Shown: one piece after another, positions 32,828 to 43,459 of the stretch
Position numbering within the stretch: the stretch's first letter is position 1
Layout: each line of letters starts with the position of its first letter
Source of the DNA: Streptomyces nojiriensis
GTDB lineage: Bacteria > Actinomycetota > Actinomycetes > Streptomycetales > Streptomycetaceae
DNA: 64,000 bases
Assembly: GCF_017639205.1 (NCBI RefSeq)
Contig: NZ_CP071139.1
Coordinates: forward strand, 3,116,001 to 3,180,000
Direction: 5' to 3'
The notes under the pieces: generated by a model
Databases searched by the model: none
What the model saw: the letters and a program-made list of their open reading frames with translations, nothing else
Told to the model about the DNA's origin: nothing
Translations under genes and position numbers: made by a program

Positions 32828-34000
32828 ATGAGCACCCCGCCGAACCCGCCCAGCACTCCTGCCGGTCCGCCGACCGAGCCGGCGGGCACCCCGACACCCG
32901 AGACGGACTCCATACCGGCGCCCGCGCAGCCGCTCTCGCTGGAGAAGACCCCGGCGGCCCCCGAGGCACCGGCGACCCCCGCGACCCCCGAGACCACCCC
33001 GGAGACGGCCGAGACCCCCGAGGCACCCGTCGCGGCCACGCCGGAGCCGGTTCCCGCCCCGTCGCCGTCCCCGTCCCCGTCGCCGTCCCCGTCGCCGTTC
33101 GCCCCGCCGACGCCGTCCGCGCCCACGCCCGCCCCCGCGGCCGCAGGCTTCGGCACCCCCGGCCACGCGTGGGGCGCGCCCACGCCCGGCTTCCCCGGAG
33201 CCGGGTACCCGGGGTACCCCGGGTACCCGCAGGCCACCCCGAACAGCAACGGCCTGGCCGTCGCCGCCGTCATCACCGGCGGCTTCGGCATCTTCCTGGG
33301 CGTCATCCCGTTCCTCTTCTGGGCCGGCACCGTGCTCGCCGCCGTCGGCGTGGGCCTCGGCATCGGCGGTACCGTCCGCGCCAACAAGGGCGCCCCGAAG
33401 AAGTCGATGGCCGTCGTCGGCACCGTGCTCGGCGTGCTCGGCATGCTCGCCTCGGTCGGCGGGCTCTTCCTCACCGTCCTGGTCGTCGACCGGGCCGACA
33501 GCCGCATCGACCGGCAGATCGACGAGGACCGGGGGCCGGACGGGCACTTCCCCAGCGGTGAGCCCTGGCCTTCCAAGTCCCCTTCGCCCACCCAGGCACC
33601 CGGCCTGACCAGCGCACTGCCGTTCGGCGAGACCTTCACCTACCCGAACGGCGTCAAGGTGAGCCTCTCGGTTCCGACGAAGTACGAGGCGCAGAACACG
33701 TACTCCCGCGACAGGATCAAGAACGCGGTCCAGCTCACCGTCACCATCACCAACGGCTCGACCACGCCGCACGAAGTGATCTACGCCGTGCCCAACGTCC
33801 GCGACGACCAGGGCATGACCGCCGACATGGTCTACGACTCCGGCAGCGTGCCGAAGTTGATCAGGGGCTCGATCCTGCCGGGCGAAACCGCCAGCGGCAT
33901 CGTGGCCTTCGAGGTCCCCAAGGGCACCAAGAGCATCACCGCGGACATCTCCGCCGGGAGCAGGCTCGACGACGTGAAGTACGCGGGCCCGATCGGCTGA
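32828..34000 (+). CDS. Membrane protein with Pro-rich N-terminus and DUF4352-like exterior domain
   Basis: 390 residues. The first 140 are Pro/Thr/Ala/Ser-rich with repeated SPSPSP and GYPGYP, expected to be cytoplasmic and disordered. Two membrane helices follow (GLAVAAVITGGFGIFLGVIP... and VVGTVLGVLGMLASVGGLFL), as in DUF4190 proteins. The C-terminal 130 residues (LPFGETFTYPNGVKVSLSVP, ...ITNGSTTPHEV, ...VAFEVPKGTKSI) resemble DUF4352, an extracellular immunoglobulin-like domain. AAGGA is 13 bases before the ATG. Function unknown. Confidence 0.85.
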   Translation: MSTPPNPPSTPAGPPTEPAGTPTPETDSIPAPAQPLSLEKTPAAPEAPATPATPETTPETAETPEAPVAATPEPVPAPSPSPSPSPSPSPFAPPTPSAPTPAPAAAGFGTPGHAWGAPTPGFPGAGYPGYPGYPQATPNSNGLAVAAVITGGFGIFLGVIPFLFWAGTVLAAVGVGLGIGGTVRANKGAPKKSMAVVGTVLGVLGMLASVGGLFLTVLVVDRADSRIDRQIDEDRGPDGHFPSGEPWPSKSPSPTQAPGLTSALPFGETFTYPNGVKVSLSVPTKYEAQNTYSRDRIKNAVQLTVTITNGSTTPHEVIYAVPNVRDDQGMTADMVYDSGSVPKLIRGSILPGETASGIVAFEVPKGTKSITADISAGSRLDDVKYAGPIG

Positions 34001-34034
34001 CGGGACGTCACCACGCAGGAAACAGGCCGGGCCC

Positions 34035-34064
34035 AGGACATCGCGTCAGAAAGACGATTACACT
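34035..34064 (+). promoter_or_regulatory. Candidate nadE promoter, leaderless
   Basis: AGGACA (34035-34040) and TACACT (34059-34064) with an 18-bp spacer. The predicted start falls at or next to GTG 34072, and no ribosome site is present, suggesting a leaderless transcript. Confidence 0.45.
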
Positions 34065-34071
34065 GGGCCCC

Positions 34072-35826
34072 GTGCCTCAACTTCGACTCGCTCTGAATCA
34101 GATCGACTCGCACGTCGGCGACATCGCCGCCAACGCCGACTCGGTCGTCCACTGGACCCGGCACTCCGCCGAGCAGGGCGCCCACCTGGTGGCGTTCCCG
34201 GAGATGATGCTGACCGGGTACCCCGTCGAGGACCTCGCCCTGCGCGGTTCGTTCGTGGAGGCCTCCCGTACCGCGCTGCGCGAGCTGGCGGAGCGCCTGG
34301 CGGCCGAGGGCCTCGGCGAGCTGCCGGTCGTCGTCGGCTACCTCGACCGCACCGAGCGGGCCACGCCCCGTCTGGGCCGCCCGGCCGGCTCCCCCGAGAA
34401 CGCGGCCGCCGTGCTGCACCGCGGTCGGGTCGTCCTGCGCTTCGCCAAGCACCACCTCCCCAACTACGGCGTGTTCGACGAGTTCCGGTACTTCGTGCCG
34501 GGCGACACGCAGCCGGTGATCCGGGTGGGCGGGGTCGACGTGGCCCTGGCCATCTGCGAGGACCTCTGGCAGGAGGGCGGCCGGGTCCCGGCCACCCGCT
34601 CCGCCGGGGCCGGGCTGCTGATCTCCGTGAACGCGTCCCCGTACGAGCGCAACAAGGACGACCTGCGCCTCGAACTGGTCCAGAAGCGGGCCCAGGAGGC
34701 CGGCTGCACCCTCGCCTACCTGGCGATGATCGGTGGCCAGGACGAGCTGGTCTTCGACGGCGACTCGATCGTGGTCGACGCCGACGGGCAGGTCATCGCC
34801 CGCGCCCCGCAGTTCTCCGAGGGCTGCGTCCTGGTCGACCTCGACCTGCCGGCCGCCCGAGCCGATGCACCCGAGGGCGTGGTGGACGACGGGCTGCGCA
34901 TCGAGCGCGTGATCCTCTCCGAGGAGCCCGTGGAGCCGTACGAGCCGGTCGTCACCGGCGGATACGCCGACCGGCTCGACGACGACGAGGAGATCTACGA
35001 CGCCCTGGTGGTGGGGCTGCGCGCCTACGTACGGAAGAACGGGTTCCGCTCCGTCCTGATCGGGCTCTCCGGCGGCATCGACTCCGCGCTCGTCGCCGCC
35101 ATCGCCTGCGACGCGATCGGCGCGCAGAACGTCCACGGCGTCTCGATGCCCTCGAAGTACTCCTCGGACCACTCCCGCAGCGACGCGGCCGACCTGGCCG
35201 AGCGCACCGGGCTGAACTTCCGGACCGTCTCCATCGAGCCGATGTTCGACGCGTACATGGGCTCGCTGGGCCTGACCGGCCTGGCCGAGGAGAACCTCCA
35301 GTCCCGGCTGCGCGGCACCCTGCTGATGGCGCTGTCCAACCAGGAGGGCCACATCGTGCTGGCCCCGGGCAACAAGTCGGAGCTGGCCGTCGGCTACTCC
35401 ACCCTGTACGGCGATTCGGTGGGCGCGTACGGCCCGATCAAGGACGTCTACAAGTCGGACGTGTTCCGGCTGGCGGAGTACCGCAACCGGGCCGCCGCCG
35501 AGCGCGGTGAGGTCCCGCCGATCCCGGAGAACTCGATCGTGAAGCCGCCGAGCGCCGAGCTGCGCCCGGGCCAGGTGGACACGGACTCGCTGCCGGACTA
35601 CCCGGTGCTCGACGCGGTCCTGGCCCTGTACGTGGACCGCGACCAGGGCCTGGACGCGATCGTGGCGGCCGGCTTCGACCCCGAGCTGGTGGCCAGGACC
35701 CTGCGGATGGTGGACACGGCGGAGTACAAGCGCCGCCAGTACCCGCCGGGCACGAAGATCTCCGCGAAGGGCTTCGGCAAGGACCGCCGGCTGCCCATCA
35801 CGAACGGCTGGCGCGAGCGGGCGTAG
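34072..35826 (+). CDS. nadE: Glutamine-dependent NAD+ synthase
   Basis: 584 residues. An N-terminal nitrilase-fold glutaminase has the Glu-Lys-Cys triad: Glu44 (FPEMMLTGYP), Lys126 (FAKHHLPNYG), Cys162 (AICEDLW). The C-terminal NAD synthetase domain has the P-loop SGGIDS (333-338) and PGNKSELAVGYSTLYGDSVG. It converts nicotinic acid adenine dinucleotide to NAD+ using glutamine nitrogen and ATP, in the cytoplasm. GTG start with a probable leaderless promoter. A strong terminator follows. Confidence 0.96.
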   Translation: MPQLRLALNQIDSHVGDIAANADSVVHWTRHSAEQGAHLVAFPEMMLTGYPVEDLALRGSFVEASRTALRELAERLAAEGLGELPVVVGYLDRTERATPRLGRPAGSPENAAAVLHRGRVVLRFAKHHLPNYGVFDEFRYFVPGDTQPVIRVGGVDVALAICEDLWQEGGRVPATRSAGAGLLISVNASPYERNKDDLRLELVQKRAQEAGCTLAYLAMIGGQDELVFDGDSIVVDADGQVIARAPQFSEGCVLVDLDLPAARADAPEGVVDDGLRIERVILSEEPVEPYEPVVTGGYADRLDDDEEIYDALVVGLRAYVRKNGFRSVLIGLSGGIDSALVAAIACDAIGAQNVHGVSMPSKYSSDHSRSDAADLAERTGLNFRTVSIEPMFDAYMGSLGLTGLAEENLQSRLRGTLLMALSNQEGHIVLAPGNKSELAVGYSTLYGDSVGAYGPIKDVYKSDVFRLAEYRNRAAAERGEVPPIPENSIVKPPSAELRPGQVDTDSLPDYPVLDAVLALYVDRDQGLDAIVAAGFDPELVARTLRMVDTAEYKRRQYPPGTKISAKGFGKDRRLPITNGWRERA

Positions 35827-35838
35827 ACGCGGGGACGC

Positions 35839-35880
35839 GAAGGCCCCGGCCGCTCCCCGAGGGGGGCGGCCGGGGCCTTC
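35839..35880. terminator. Bidirectional terminator between nadE and EEP gene
   Basis: GAAGGCCCCGGCCGC at 35839-35853 pairs with the stretch ending at 35880, extended by CCCC/GGGG; about 17 bp of stem. It lies between convergent genes. Confidence 0.85.
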
Positions 35881-35895
35881 GTACGGCCGCGTCCG

Positions 35896-36924
35896 TCAGG
35901 GCTTCACGGTGACCCGGGCCGCGACGGGAAGGTGATCGCTGCCGGTGCGGGGCAGGGTCCAGGAGGCGTCCGGCCGGATGCCGCGGACCATGATCTGGTC
36001 GATCCGGGCCATCGGGAACTGCGCCGGCCAGCTGAAGCCGAAGCCGTCGCCCGCCGCACCCTGGGTGGAGCGCATCTGCGAGGTGACCTCTGACAGGGCG
36101 CGGTCGTTCATGGTTCCGTTGAGGTCACCGAGCAGGATGACCCTCTTCAGCGGTTCGGCGGCGAGCGCGGCGCCCAGCGCGCCGGCGCTGTCGTCGCGCT
36201 GGTTGGCGGTGAAGCCGGCGTTCAGCTTGACCCGGACGGAGGGCAGGTGGGCGACGAAGGCGGCGACCTCCCCGTGCGGGGTGGTGACGGTGGCGCGCAT
36301 GGCCCGGGTCCAGCCCATCCGGATGTCGACGGGCGCACTCCCGCTGAGCGGGTACTTGCTCCACAGGCCGACGGTGCCCTCGACGGAGTGGTAGCGGTAC
36401 ACGGCCGCGAGGGTCTTCTCGTAGACCGGGACGGCGCTGCCCTTGAGCTCGGTCAGGGCCAAGACGTCGGCCCCGGACCGGGCCACCGACTCGGCGGTGC
36501 CGCGCGGGTCGGGGTTGTCGGCGTCGACGTTGTGGGTGGCGACCACCAGGTTGCCGCCGGAGCCGGACTTGTCGCTGACCAGGCCGCCGAAGAGGTTCGC
36601 CCAGACCGCGGCCGTCAGCAGTATCGCGAGGAGCGCGGTGGCGGACCTGCGGTAGACGGCCCCGGCCAGCAGGAGCGGGACGGCCAGGCCCAGCCAGGGC
36701 AGGAAGGTCTCGGTGAGGCTGCCGAGGTTGCCCACGTCGTTGGGCAGCTCCGCATGGAAGATCATGACGAGCGAGATCAGTACGGCGATCCCGGCGAGGA
36801 CCCAGCCCCGCCGCCAGATTCCCGGGTCCTTGCGCAGTACGGTCAGCCGGCGCCGGAGGCGGGTCCCGGAGGGCTCGGACTCCGAGCCGCCGTTCCCCGA
36901 CTCCGTCATGTACGCCTGTGCCAT
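35896..36924 (-). CDS. Membrane-bound endonuclease/exonuclease/phosphatase family protein
   Basis: 342 residues; the ATG at 36909 is an alternative start. Three membrane helices near the N-terminus (VLAGIAVLISLVMIFHA, FLPWLGLAVPLLLAGAVY, LLAILLTAAVWANLFGG), then an exterior EEP domain: NLVVATHNVDADN, DVLALTELKGS (catalytic Glu), VILLGDLNGTMND (Asp/Asn pair) and TGSDHLPVAARV (catalytic His). Family members cleave phosphodiesters; the substrate could be extracellular nucleic acid or a phospholipid headgroup. Divergent from panB. Confidence 0.9.
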   Translation of the reverse strand: MAQAYMTESGNGGSESEPSGTRLRRRLTVLRKDPGIWRRGWVLAGIAVLISLVMIFHAELPNDVGNLGSLTETFLPWLGLAVPLLLAGAVYRRSATALLAILLTAAVWANLFGGLVSDKSGSGGNLVVATHNVDADNPDPRGTAESVARSGADVLALTELKGSAVPVYEKTLAAVYRYHSVEGTVGLWSKYPLSGSAPVDIRMGWTRAMRATVTTPHGEVAAFVAHLPSVRVKLNAGFTANQRDDSAGALGAALAAEPLKRVILLGDLNGTMNDRALSEVTSQMRSTQGAAGDGFGFSWPAQFPMARIDQIMVRGIRPDASWTLPRTGSDHLPVAARVTVKP

Positions 36925-37212
36925 ACCACTGCCCTCACTGCCGTGCTCGCGCTCCGTCCCCGCCCCTTGACCCTAGGCGATGAACCGGAGCCTTCCGTGC
37001 CGTACGTCACGACCGCCGGTCACGGTCGTACGCCCGGGAGGACGAACGGCCGTGCGCGGGGGGTTCCGCTTGTCACGAAACGCGCACATTGGATCCCGTG
37101 GCCAGGCTCGCACTACGGACCACTTCCGCCTTTGCCCGAGCGGATGCCACCATGGGGGGTGAGTCCGGGGACGTCGTAAGGGCGCCTCGAGATGACACAA
37201 GGAGCAGTTGCA

Positions 37213-38082
37213 ATGACGCCTGCCGTTTCGCCTGCCCGCGAACCCGCATCCGCGGCCTCCGCCACCCTGTACGGAGGCACGGGCACCCGGCGCATCACCG
37301 TCCGCGACCTGACCCTCGCCAAGGAACGCGGCGAGAAGTGGCCCATGCTCACCGCCTACGACGCGATGACCGCGTCCGTCTTCGACGAGGCCGGTATCCC
37401 GGTCATCCTCGTCGGCGACTCCATGGGCAATTGCCACCTCGGCTACGACTCCACCGTCCCGGTGACGATGGACCAGATGACCATGCTCTCGGCGGCCGTC
37501 GTGCGCGGTACGAGCCGTGCGCTGGTCATCGGCGACATGCCGTTCGGCTCGTACCAGGAAGGCGCGGTGCAGGCCCTGCGCAGCGCCACCCGTCTCGTCA
37601 AGGAGGCCGGGGTCGGCGCGGTGAAGCTGGAGGGCGGCGAGCGCTCGCTGGCCCAGACCGAGCTGATCGTGCAGTCCGGCATCCCCGTCATGTCCCACCT
37701 GGGTCTGACCCCGCAGTCCGTCAACGCCATGGGCTACCGGGTCCAGGGCCGCGGCGACGAGGCCGCGCACCAGCTGCTGCGCGACGCGAAGGCGGCGCAG
37801 GACGCGGGCGCGTTCGCGGTGGTGCTGGAGCTCGTCCCGGCCGAGCTGGCCGCCGAGGTCACCCGGTCGCTGCACATCCCGACGGTCGGCATCGGCGCGG
37901 GCGCGGACTGCGACGCGCAGGTGCTGGTGTGGACCGACATGATGGGCCTGACCGGCGGGAAGATGCCGAAGTTCGTCAAGCAGTACGCGAAGCTCCGCGA
38001 GACCATGACGGACGCGGCGAAGGCCTTCGCCGAGGACGTGGTCGGCGGAACGTTCCCGCAGGCGGAGCACGCCTTCCACTGA
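37213..38082 (+). CDS. panB: 3-methyl-2-oxobutanoate hydroxymethyltransferase
   Basis: 289 residues from ATG 37213, chosen over ATG 37192 because AAGGAG lies eight bases upstream of it. The TIM-barrel enzyme uses methylenetetrahydrofolate to make ketopantoate in pantothenate synthesis. Motifs include MLTAYDAMTASVFDEAG, ILVGDSMG (metal-binding Asp), VKLEGG, SHLGLTPQSVNAMGG-like SHLGLTPQS, and VGIGAG. Followed by a 15-bp terminator stem. Confidence 0.96.
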   Translation: MTPAVSPAREPASAASATLYGGTGTRRITVRDLTLAKERGEKWPMLTAYDAMTASVFDEAGIPVILVGDSMGNCHLGYDSTVPVTMDQMTMLSAAVVRGTSRALVIGDMPFGSYQEGAVQALRSATRLVKEAGVGAVKLEGGERSLAQTELIVQSGIPVMSHLGLTPQSVNAMGYRVQGRGDEAAHQLLRDAKAAQDAGAFAVVLELVPAELAAEVTRSLHIPTVGIGAGADCDAQVLVWTDMMGLTGGKMPKFVKQYAKLRETMTDAAKAFAEDVVGGTFPQAEHAFH

Positions 38083-38100
38083 TCGCGCGCGTGATCGCTC

Positions 38101-38135
38101 CGACAGCCCGCCGACCGCGTGTCGGCGGGCTGTCG
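38101..38135. terminator. Terminator of panB
   Basis: Perfect 15-bp stem: CGACAGCCCGCCGAC (38101-38115), 5-base loop, exact complement at 38121-38135. Its right arm includes the first two TGTCG copies of the phased repeat array. Confidence 0.85.
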
Positions 38136-38181
38136 TATGTCTGTCGTACGTTTGTCGGTCGGCTGTCGGTGCTTTGTCAGT
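38120..38181 (+). promoter_or_regulatory. Six TGTC(G/A) repeats at exact 11-bp spacing
   Basis: TGTCG starts at 38120, 38131, 38142, 38153 and 38164, and TGTCA at 38175, every 11 bp, ending 22 bp before the ABC ATPase ATG. SARP-family regulators bind short direct repeats spaced 11 bp apart just upstream of the -10 region, and a SARP-type gene lies at 40121-43459, so this is a candidate SARP operator. The first two units overlap the panB terminator. Confidence 0.6.
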
Positions 38182-38202
38182 GGCGGCTGGTCCCATGTGG
38201 AC

Positions 38203-39212
<1,010 letters not shown>

Positions 39213-39216
<4 letters not shown>

Positions 39217-40064
39217 GCACCGTAACCACGACGAAGCCCGCCCCCACCGCGCCCGGTCCGGCCTCGGTGGCCGTCCCGCACGGCGAGGGCCGGATCGGCC
39301 TGCGGGGCAACCTGCGGCACATCGGCGCCCTGGTGCGCCGCAACGCCCTGCAGATCAAGCAGGATCCCGAGTCGATGGTCGACGTCGTGCTCATGCCGAT
39401 CATCTTCGCGCTGTTGTTCGTGTTCGTCTTCGGCGGCGCGATCTCCGGCAAGGGGAACCAGGCGGAGTACGTCAACTACGTGATCCCCGGCCTCATGGCC
39501 ATGATGGGCATGAACATCGCCATGGGTGTCGGCACCGGGGTCAACGACGACTTCAAGAAGGGCGTGATGGACCGGTTCCGGTCCATGCCCATCGCCCGGT
39601 CGTCGGTGCTCATCGCCAAGATCGTCGTCGAGCTCGGCCGGATGATGGTGGCCATCGCCATCCTGCTCGCCGTGGGCTTCCTGCTCGGCCTGTCGATCAA
39701 GGGCCCGGTGACGGGCCTGTTCCTCGCCATCGGGCTGTCGGCCGTCTTCGGCGCGTCGCTGATGTGGATCTTCGTCCTGCTCGGTCTCACCATGAAGACC
39801 CCGCAGGCCGTCCAGGGCATGGCGATGATGGTCCTGATGCCGCTGCAGTTCGGCAGCTCGATCTTCGCCCCGCCCACCACGATGCCTGACTGGCTGCAGT
39901 CCTTCACGGACTACAACCCGCTGTCGAACCTGGCCGACGCGGCCCGCGCCCTGATCAACGACGCTCCGGTCGGCGACTCGGTGTGGATGACGCTGATCTG
40001 GTCGCTGGCCATCACCGCGGTCACCATGCCGCTCGCGGTGCGGAAGTTCCGCCAGAAGACCTGA
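39213..40064 (+). CDS. ABC-2 type exporter permease (DrrB-like)
   Basis: 283 residues with six predicted membrane helices (VDVVLMPIIFALLFVFVFGG, VIPGLMAMMGMNIAMGVGTG, MMVAIAILLAVGFLLGL and others) and the ABC-2 family segment FKKGVMDRFRSMPIARSSV. It pairs with the upstream ATPase through a four-base overlap. Convergent with the SARP-type regulator. Confidence 0.93.
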
Positions 40065-40074
40065 CCCGCGGACC

Positions 40075-40088
40075 GATCCGTTCGGATC
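40075..40088. terminator. Short palindrome between convergent genes
   Basis: GATCCG-TT-CGGATC, 10 bp after the permease stop and 33 bp before the regulator stop. Weak stem; terminator role uncertain. Confidence 0.4.
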
Positions 40089-40120
40089 GCGTCCCGGACG
40101 GGCACCGGCCGGGGGCCGGG

Positions 40121-43100
40121 TCAGATGAGGGCGGTGGCCTCCTCCAGGGAGAGGCCACCGCCTTCGGCGTACGCCTTCTCGTAGACGGCGTCGCCCAGCG
40201 CCGCCCGGGTCAGCTCCTGCACGCGGGCGCTGTCCTCGCGCTCCGTCGTGACCGGGAAGTGGGCGGGCGGCAGCTGCGCCCGGTAGGCACCCAGCAGCCT
40301 GGCGGCGTCGTACTCCCGGCGCGGTCCGCCGAGCAAGACCTGCGAGAGGGCTGCTGTCAGCAGGTAGACCGCGGGCATCTGGGGGGCCACCATGCGCGCC
40401 ATCGGGTCCATGACGGTGCCCATGCCGTGGCGCAGCCGGTCGAGGGCCTCCTCGTACAGCCCCTGCCGGTTGTCGAGCCAGGCCATCGTGGCGAGCAGGA
40501 AGCCGTCGAAGATGGCGAACGCGCCGAAGGCGAACTCGTCCCGCAGGAGCTGCAGCTGGCCGCGCGCCTCGGCGATCCGTCCCGTGCGGCCGAGGATGCC
40601 CGCGAGGAACATCCGGGCGGCGGGCATGGCCTCGTTGCCGTACCGCTGCGCCCTCGCGGTGACCTCGGTGAGGATCTGCTCGGCCTCCTCGATCCGGCCG
40701 GCCTCGGTCAGCGTCCCGGCCATCCGTACGCGCAGCACCGTCACCTGGGCCAGGGCGCCGAGGCGTTCGGCGTAGGCGATGGCCTCCCGGTAGTCGCGGG
40801 CGGCCAGTGCGTACTCGCCGCGCTTCTCCCGGGCCTCGGCGCGGGCGGACAGGGCCTCGGCGCAGCCCCAGGCATCGCCGAGTTCGCGGAACAGGGCCAG
40901 GCTCTCGTCGGCGTCGCGCGAGGCGTCGCCCGCCCAGTCGGCCCGGTTCGCGAGGATGTTGGCGCGCAGCTGGAGGGCGGAGGCCAGTTCCCAGCGGTAG
41001 CCGAGCTCGCGGGCGGTCGCGACGGTCGCGTCGACGACCCGCTGCATCAGTCCGGGGTTGCCGGCGATCATGACGGCGTAGATCCACAGGGAGGCGGGGG
41101 TCCGGCAGGTCTGCGGCAGTCCGGGCCGGTAGGTGGCGAGGACCCCGTCGATCAGGGCGCGGACCGAAGGGGTGTTCCAGGTCTCGTTGGTCTGGTCGCG
41201 GGAGGCCAGCAGGACCAGGTTGAGGGCGCGCCAGCCCTCGGTGCGCGTTTCGCCGGAGTAGGGCGGCGGCGTGTCGACGAGCCGTTCGTAGACGGGCTCG
41301 GCGGGGACGAAGGGCGGCTCGAAGGGGTTGGGGCCGAGGGTGGCGGCGGCCTCGGCCCAGTGCCGGGACTCGGAGCGCAGGTCGTGCATGTGCCAGTACC
41401 AGCCGAGCGAGTGGACCAGGCACAGGGCCTCGTCGGCGTCGCGGACGGCGACGGCCCGGCGCAGGGCGGTACGCAGGTTCTCGTACTCGGTGGCGAGCCG
41501 GTCGGTGGCCGCCCGCTGGCCGTGGCCGCGCAGCAGCGGCTCGGTGGTGCGGGCGAGCTCCCGGTAGTGCACGAGGTGGCGGTGCTCGGTGGCCTCTCGG
41601 TCGCCGTCGGTCTCGGCGAGGCGTTCGGCGGCGTACTCGCCGACCGTCTCCAGGAGGCGGTAGCGCATGCCGCGGCCGTCGGCTCCCGGGGTGGCCACGA
41701 CGAGGGACTTGTCGACGAGGGAGCCGAGGACGTCGGCGGGGTCGTACGAGGGGTCGCGGGCCGGGTCGGCGCAGACGGCCTCGGCGGCGGCGAGGTCGCA
41801 GCCGCCGGCGAAGACGGACAGCCGGCGCAGGACGGTGCGTTCGGCCTCGTCGAGCAGTTCCCAGGACCAGTCGACGACCGCGCGCAGGGTCTGCTGGCGG
41901 GGCAGGACGGTACGGGCACCGCTGGTCAGCAGGCGGAAGCGGTCGTCGAGGCGGTCGGCGATCTGGCGCGGGGTGAGCAGCCGCAGCCGGGCGGCCGCCA
42001 GCTCGATGGCGAGCGGCAGACCGTCGAGGCGGCGGCAGATCTCGGCGGCCGCGGCCGGGTCCTCCTCGACGGTGAACCCGGCGCGGGCGGCGGCCCCGCG
42101 GTCGCCGAGCAGCCGCAGCGCGATCGGGTCGGGCAGCGGTTCGACCGGGCGCAGGGACTCCCCCGGAACGCCGAGGGGTTCGCGGCTGGTGGCCAGGATC
42201 CGGACGTCGGGGCAGTGCGTGAGGAGGCGTTCCGCGAGGGCGGCGGCCGCGCCGATGACGTGCTCGCAGTTGTCGAGCAGCAGCAGGAGCCGGCGTCGTG
42301 CGCAGTGCTCGGCGAGCCGGTCGAGGGGGTCGTCCCCGGCGCGTTCGGTGAGGGCGCGCAGTTCCTCGGCGGCGGCGCCGCGCAGCTTGGTCTCCCGGGC
42401 CCCGAGTGCGGCGAGGGTGGCTTCGGCGACGTCCTCCGGGTCGCCGGGCCCGTCGATGGGGGCGAGTTCGACGAGCCAGACCCCGTCGGGCCAGGCGCTC
42501 GCGTCCTGGGCCTCGGCGGCCTCCTGGGACAGCCGCGTCTTGCCTGCGCCGCCGGGCCCGAGGAGCGTGACGAGGCGGGCTCTCGCGAGGTCGTCCCCGA
42601 TGACGCGGATGTCGTCCTCACGGCCGACGAAGGTGGTCAGGCGCGCCCGCAGGTTTCCCGCGGACGCGGGGGCGGCCCGGGGCCCGTCGGCGGCGGCAGC
42701 GGTGGTGGCCGTGGCGGCGACCGTGGCGGCAGCGGCCGGCGGCCGCGCGTCCGAGGACAGCAGTTCGGCGTGCAGGGCCCGCAGTTCCGGACCCGGGTCG
42801 GTGCCCAGCCGGTCGGACAGCTCCCGGCGGAGGCCGTCGTACTCGGCCAGCGCCTCCGCCGGGCGGCCGGCGTCGCGCAGGGCCCGGATGCGCAGGGTGT
42901 GCAACGGCTCGTCCAGCGGCTGCTGCGCGCACAGCGCGGTCAGCTCCGGCAGGCACCGCTCCGCCTCGCCCATGGCCAGGGCCGCCGCGAGCCGCCCCCG
43001 GCGCGCGTCCATGCGTACGGCCTCCCAGCGGGCGGCCTCGGCGGCCGGGTCCGGCAGGTCGGCGAGGGCCGGTCCGCGCCACAGGGCGAGGGCCTCCTCG

Positions 43101-43459
43101 TACAGGGCCGCCGCCTCGGCCGGGTCCGGTGCCCCGCCGCCGGCCCGGACCAGCCGCTCGAAGCGGTACAGGTCGACGTCCTCGCGCTCGGCGGCCAGCT
43201 GGTAGCCGCCTTCCGCGGACCGCACGGCCGTGTGCCCGAGCGCCCGCCGCAGCCGGGCGACCAGCGCCTGCAGGGCCGCCACCGCGTCGGCCGGCGGATC
43301 GCCGGCCCACACCTCGGTGACGAGCAGCTGGGCGGGCACCACCCGCCCCGGCCGCACCGCGAGCGCTGTCAGGAGCGCCCGCAGGCGTGCTCCGCCGACG
43401 GCGACGGGAGTCCCGTCGTCGTGGATGGCCTGGGCGGTTCCGAGGATCGCGTAACGCAC
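40121..43459 (-). CDS. AfsR/SARP-family transcriptional regulator with NB-ARC and TPR-like domains
   Basis: 1112 residues from GTG 43459. Residues 1-95 form an OmpR-type winged helix (GGARLRALLTALAVRPGRVV, ALVARLRRALG), 97-245 a bacterial activator domain (DLYRFERLVRAG, ALALWRGPALADL, AEALAEYDGLRRELSDRLG), about 285-560 an NB-ARC ATPase with Walker A GPGGAGKT near 303, and the rest is helical TPR-like. AfsR-type regulators activate secondary-metabolite or transport genes. It is convergent to the ABC exporter whose promoter region carries 11-bp phased repeats. Divergent from the M50 gene, 72 bp apart. Confidence 0.93.
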   Translation of the reverse strand: MRYAILGTAQAIHDDGTPVAVGGARLRALLTALAVRPGRVVPAQLLVTEVWAGDPPADAVAALQALVARLRRALGHTAVRSAEGGYQLAAEREDVDLYRFERLVRAGGGAPDPAEAAALYEEALALWRGPALADLPDPAAEAARWEAVRMDARRGRLAAALAMGEAERCLPELTALCAQQPLDEPLHTLRIRALRDAGRPAEALAEYDGLRRELSDRLGTDPGPELRALHAELLSSDARPPAAAATVAATATTAAAADGPRAAPASAGNLRARLTTFVGREDDIRVIGDDLARARLVTLLGPGGAGKTRLSQEAAEAQDASAWPDGVWLVELAPIDGPGDPEDVAEATLAALGARETKLRGAAAEELRALTERAGDDPLDRLAEHCARRRLLLLLDNCEHVIGAAAALAERLLTHCPDVRILATSREPLGVPGESLRPVEPLPDPIALRLLGDRGAAARAGFTVEEDPAAAAEICRRLDGLPLAIELAAARLRLLTPRQIADRLDDRFRLLTSGARTVLPRQQTLRAVVDWSWELLDEAERTVLRRLSVFAGGCDLAAAEAVCADPARDPSYDPADVLGSLVDKSLVVATPGADGRGMRYRLLETVGEYAAERLAETDGDREATEHRHLVHYRELARTTEPLLRGHGQRAATDRLATEYENLRTALRRAVAVRDADEALCLVHSLGWYWHMHDLRSESRHWAEAAATLGPNPFEPPFVPAEPVYERLVDTPPPYSGETRTEGWRALNLVLLASRDQTNETWNTPSVRALIDGVLATYRPGLPQTCRTPASLWIYAVMIAGNPGLMQRVVDATVATARELGYRWELASALQLRANILANRADWAGDASRDADESLALFRELGDAWGCAEALSARAEAREKRGEYALAARDYREAIAYAERLGALAQVTVLRVRMAGTLTEAGRIEEAEQILTEVTARAQRYGNEAMPAARMFLAGILGRTGRIAEARGQLQLLRDEFAFGAFAIFDGFLLATMAWLDNRQGLYEEALDRLRHGMGTVMDPMARMVAPQMPAVYLLTAALSQVLLGGPRREYDAARLLGAYRAQLPPAHFPVTTEREDSARVQELTRAALGDAVYEKAYAEGGGLSLEEATALI

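Noticed and set aside
38120..38181. CRISPR or simple satellite
   Set aside because: Only 5-bp cores are conserved with constant 11-bp spacing; this is an operator-like pattern.
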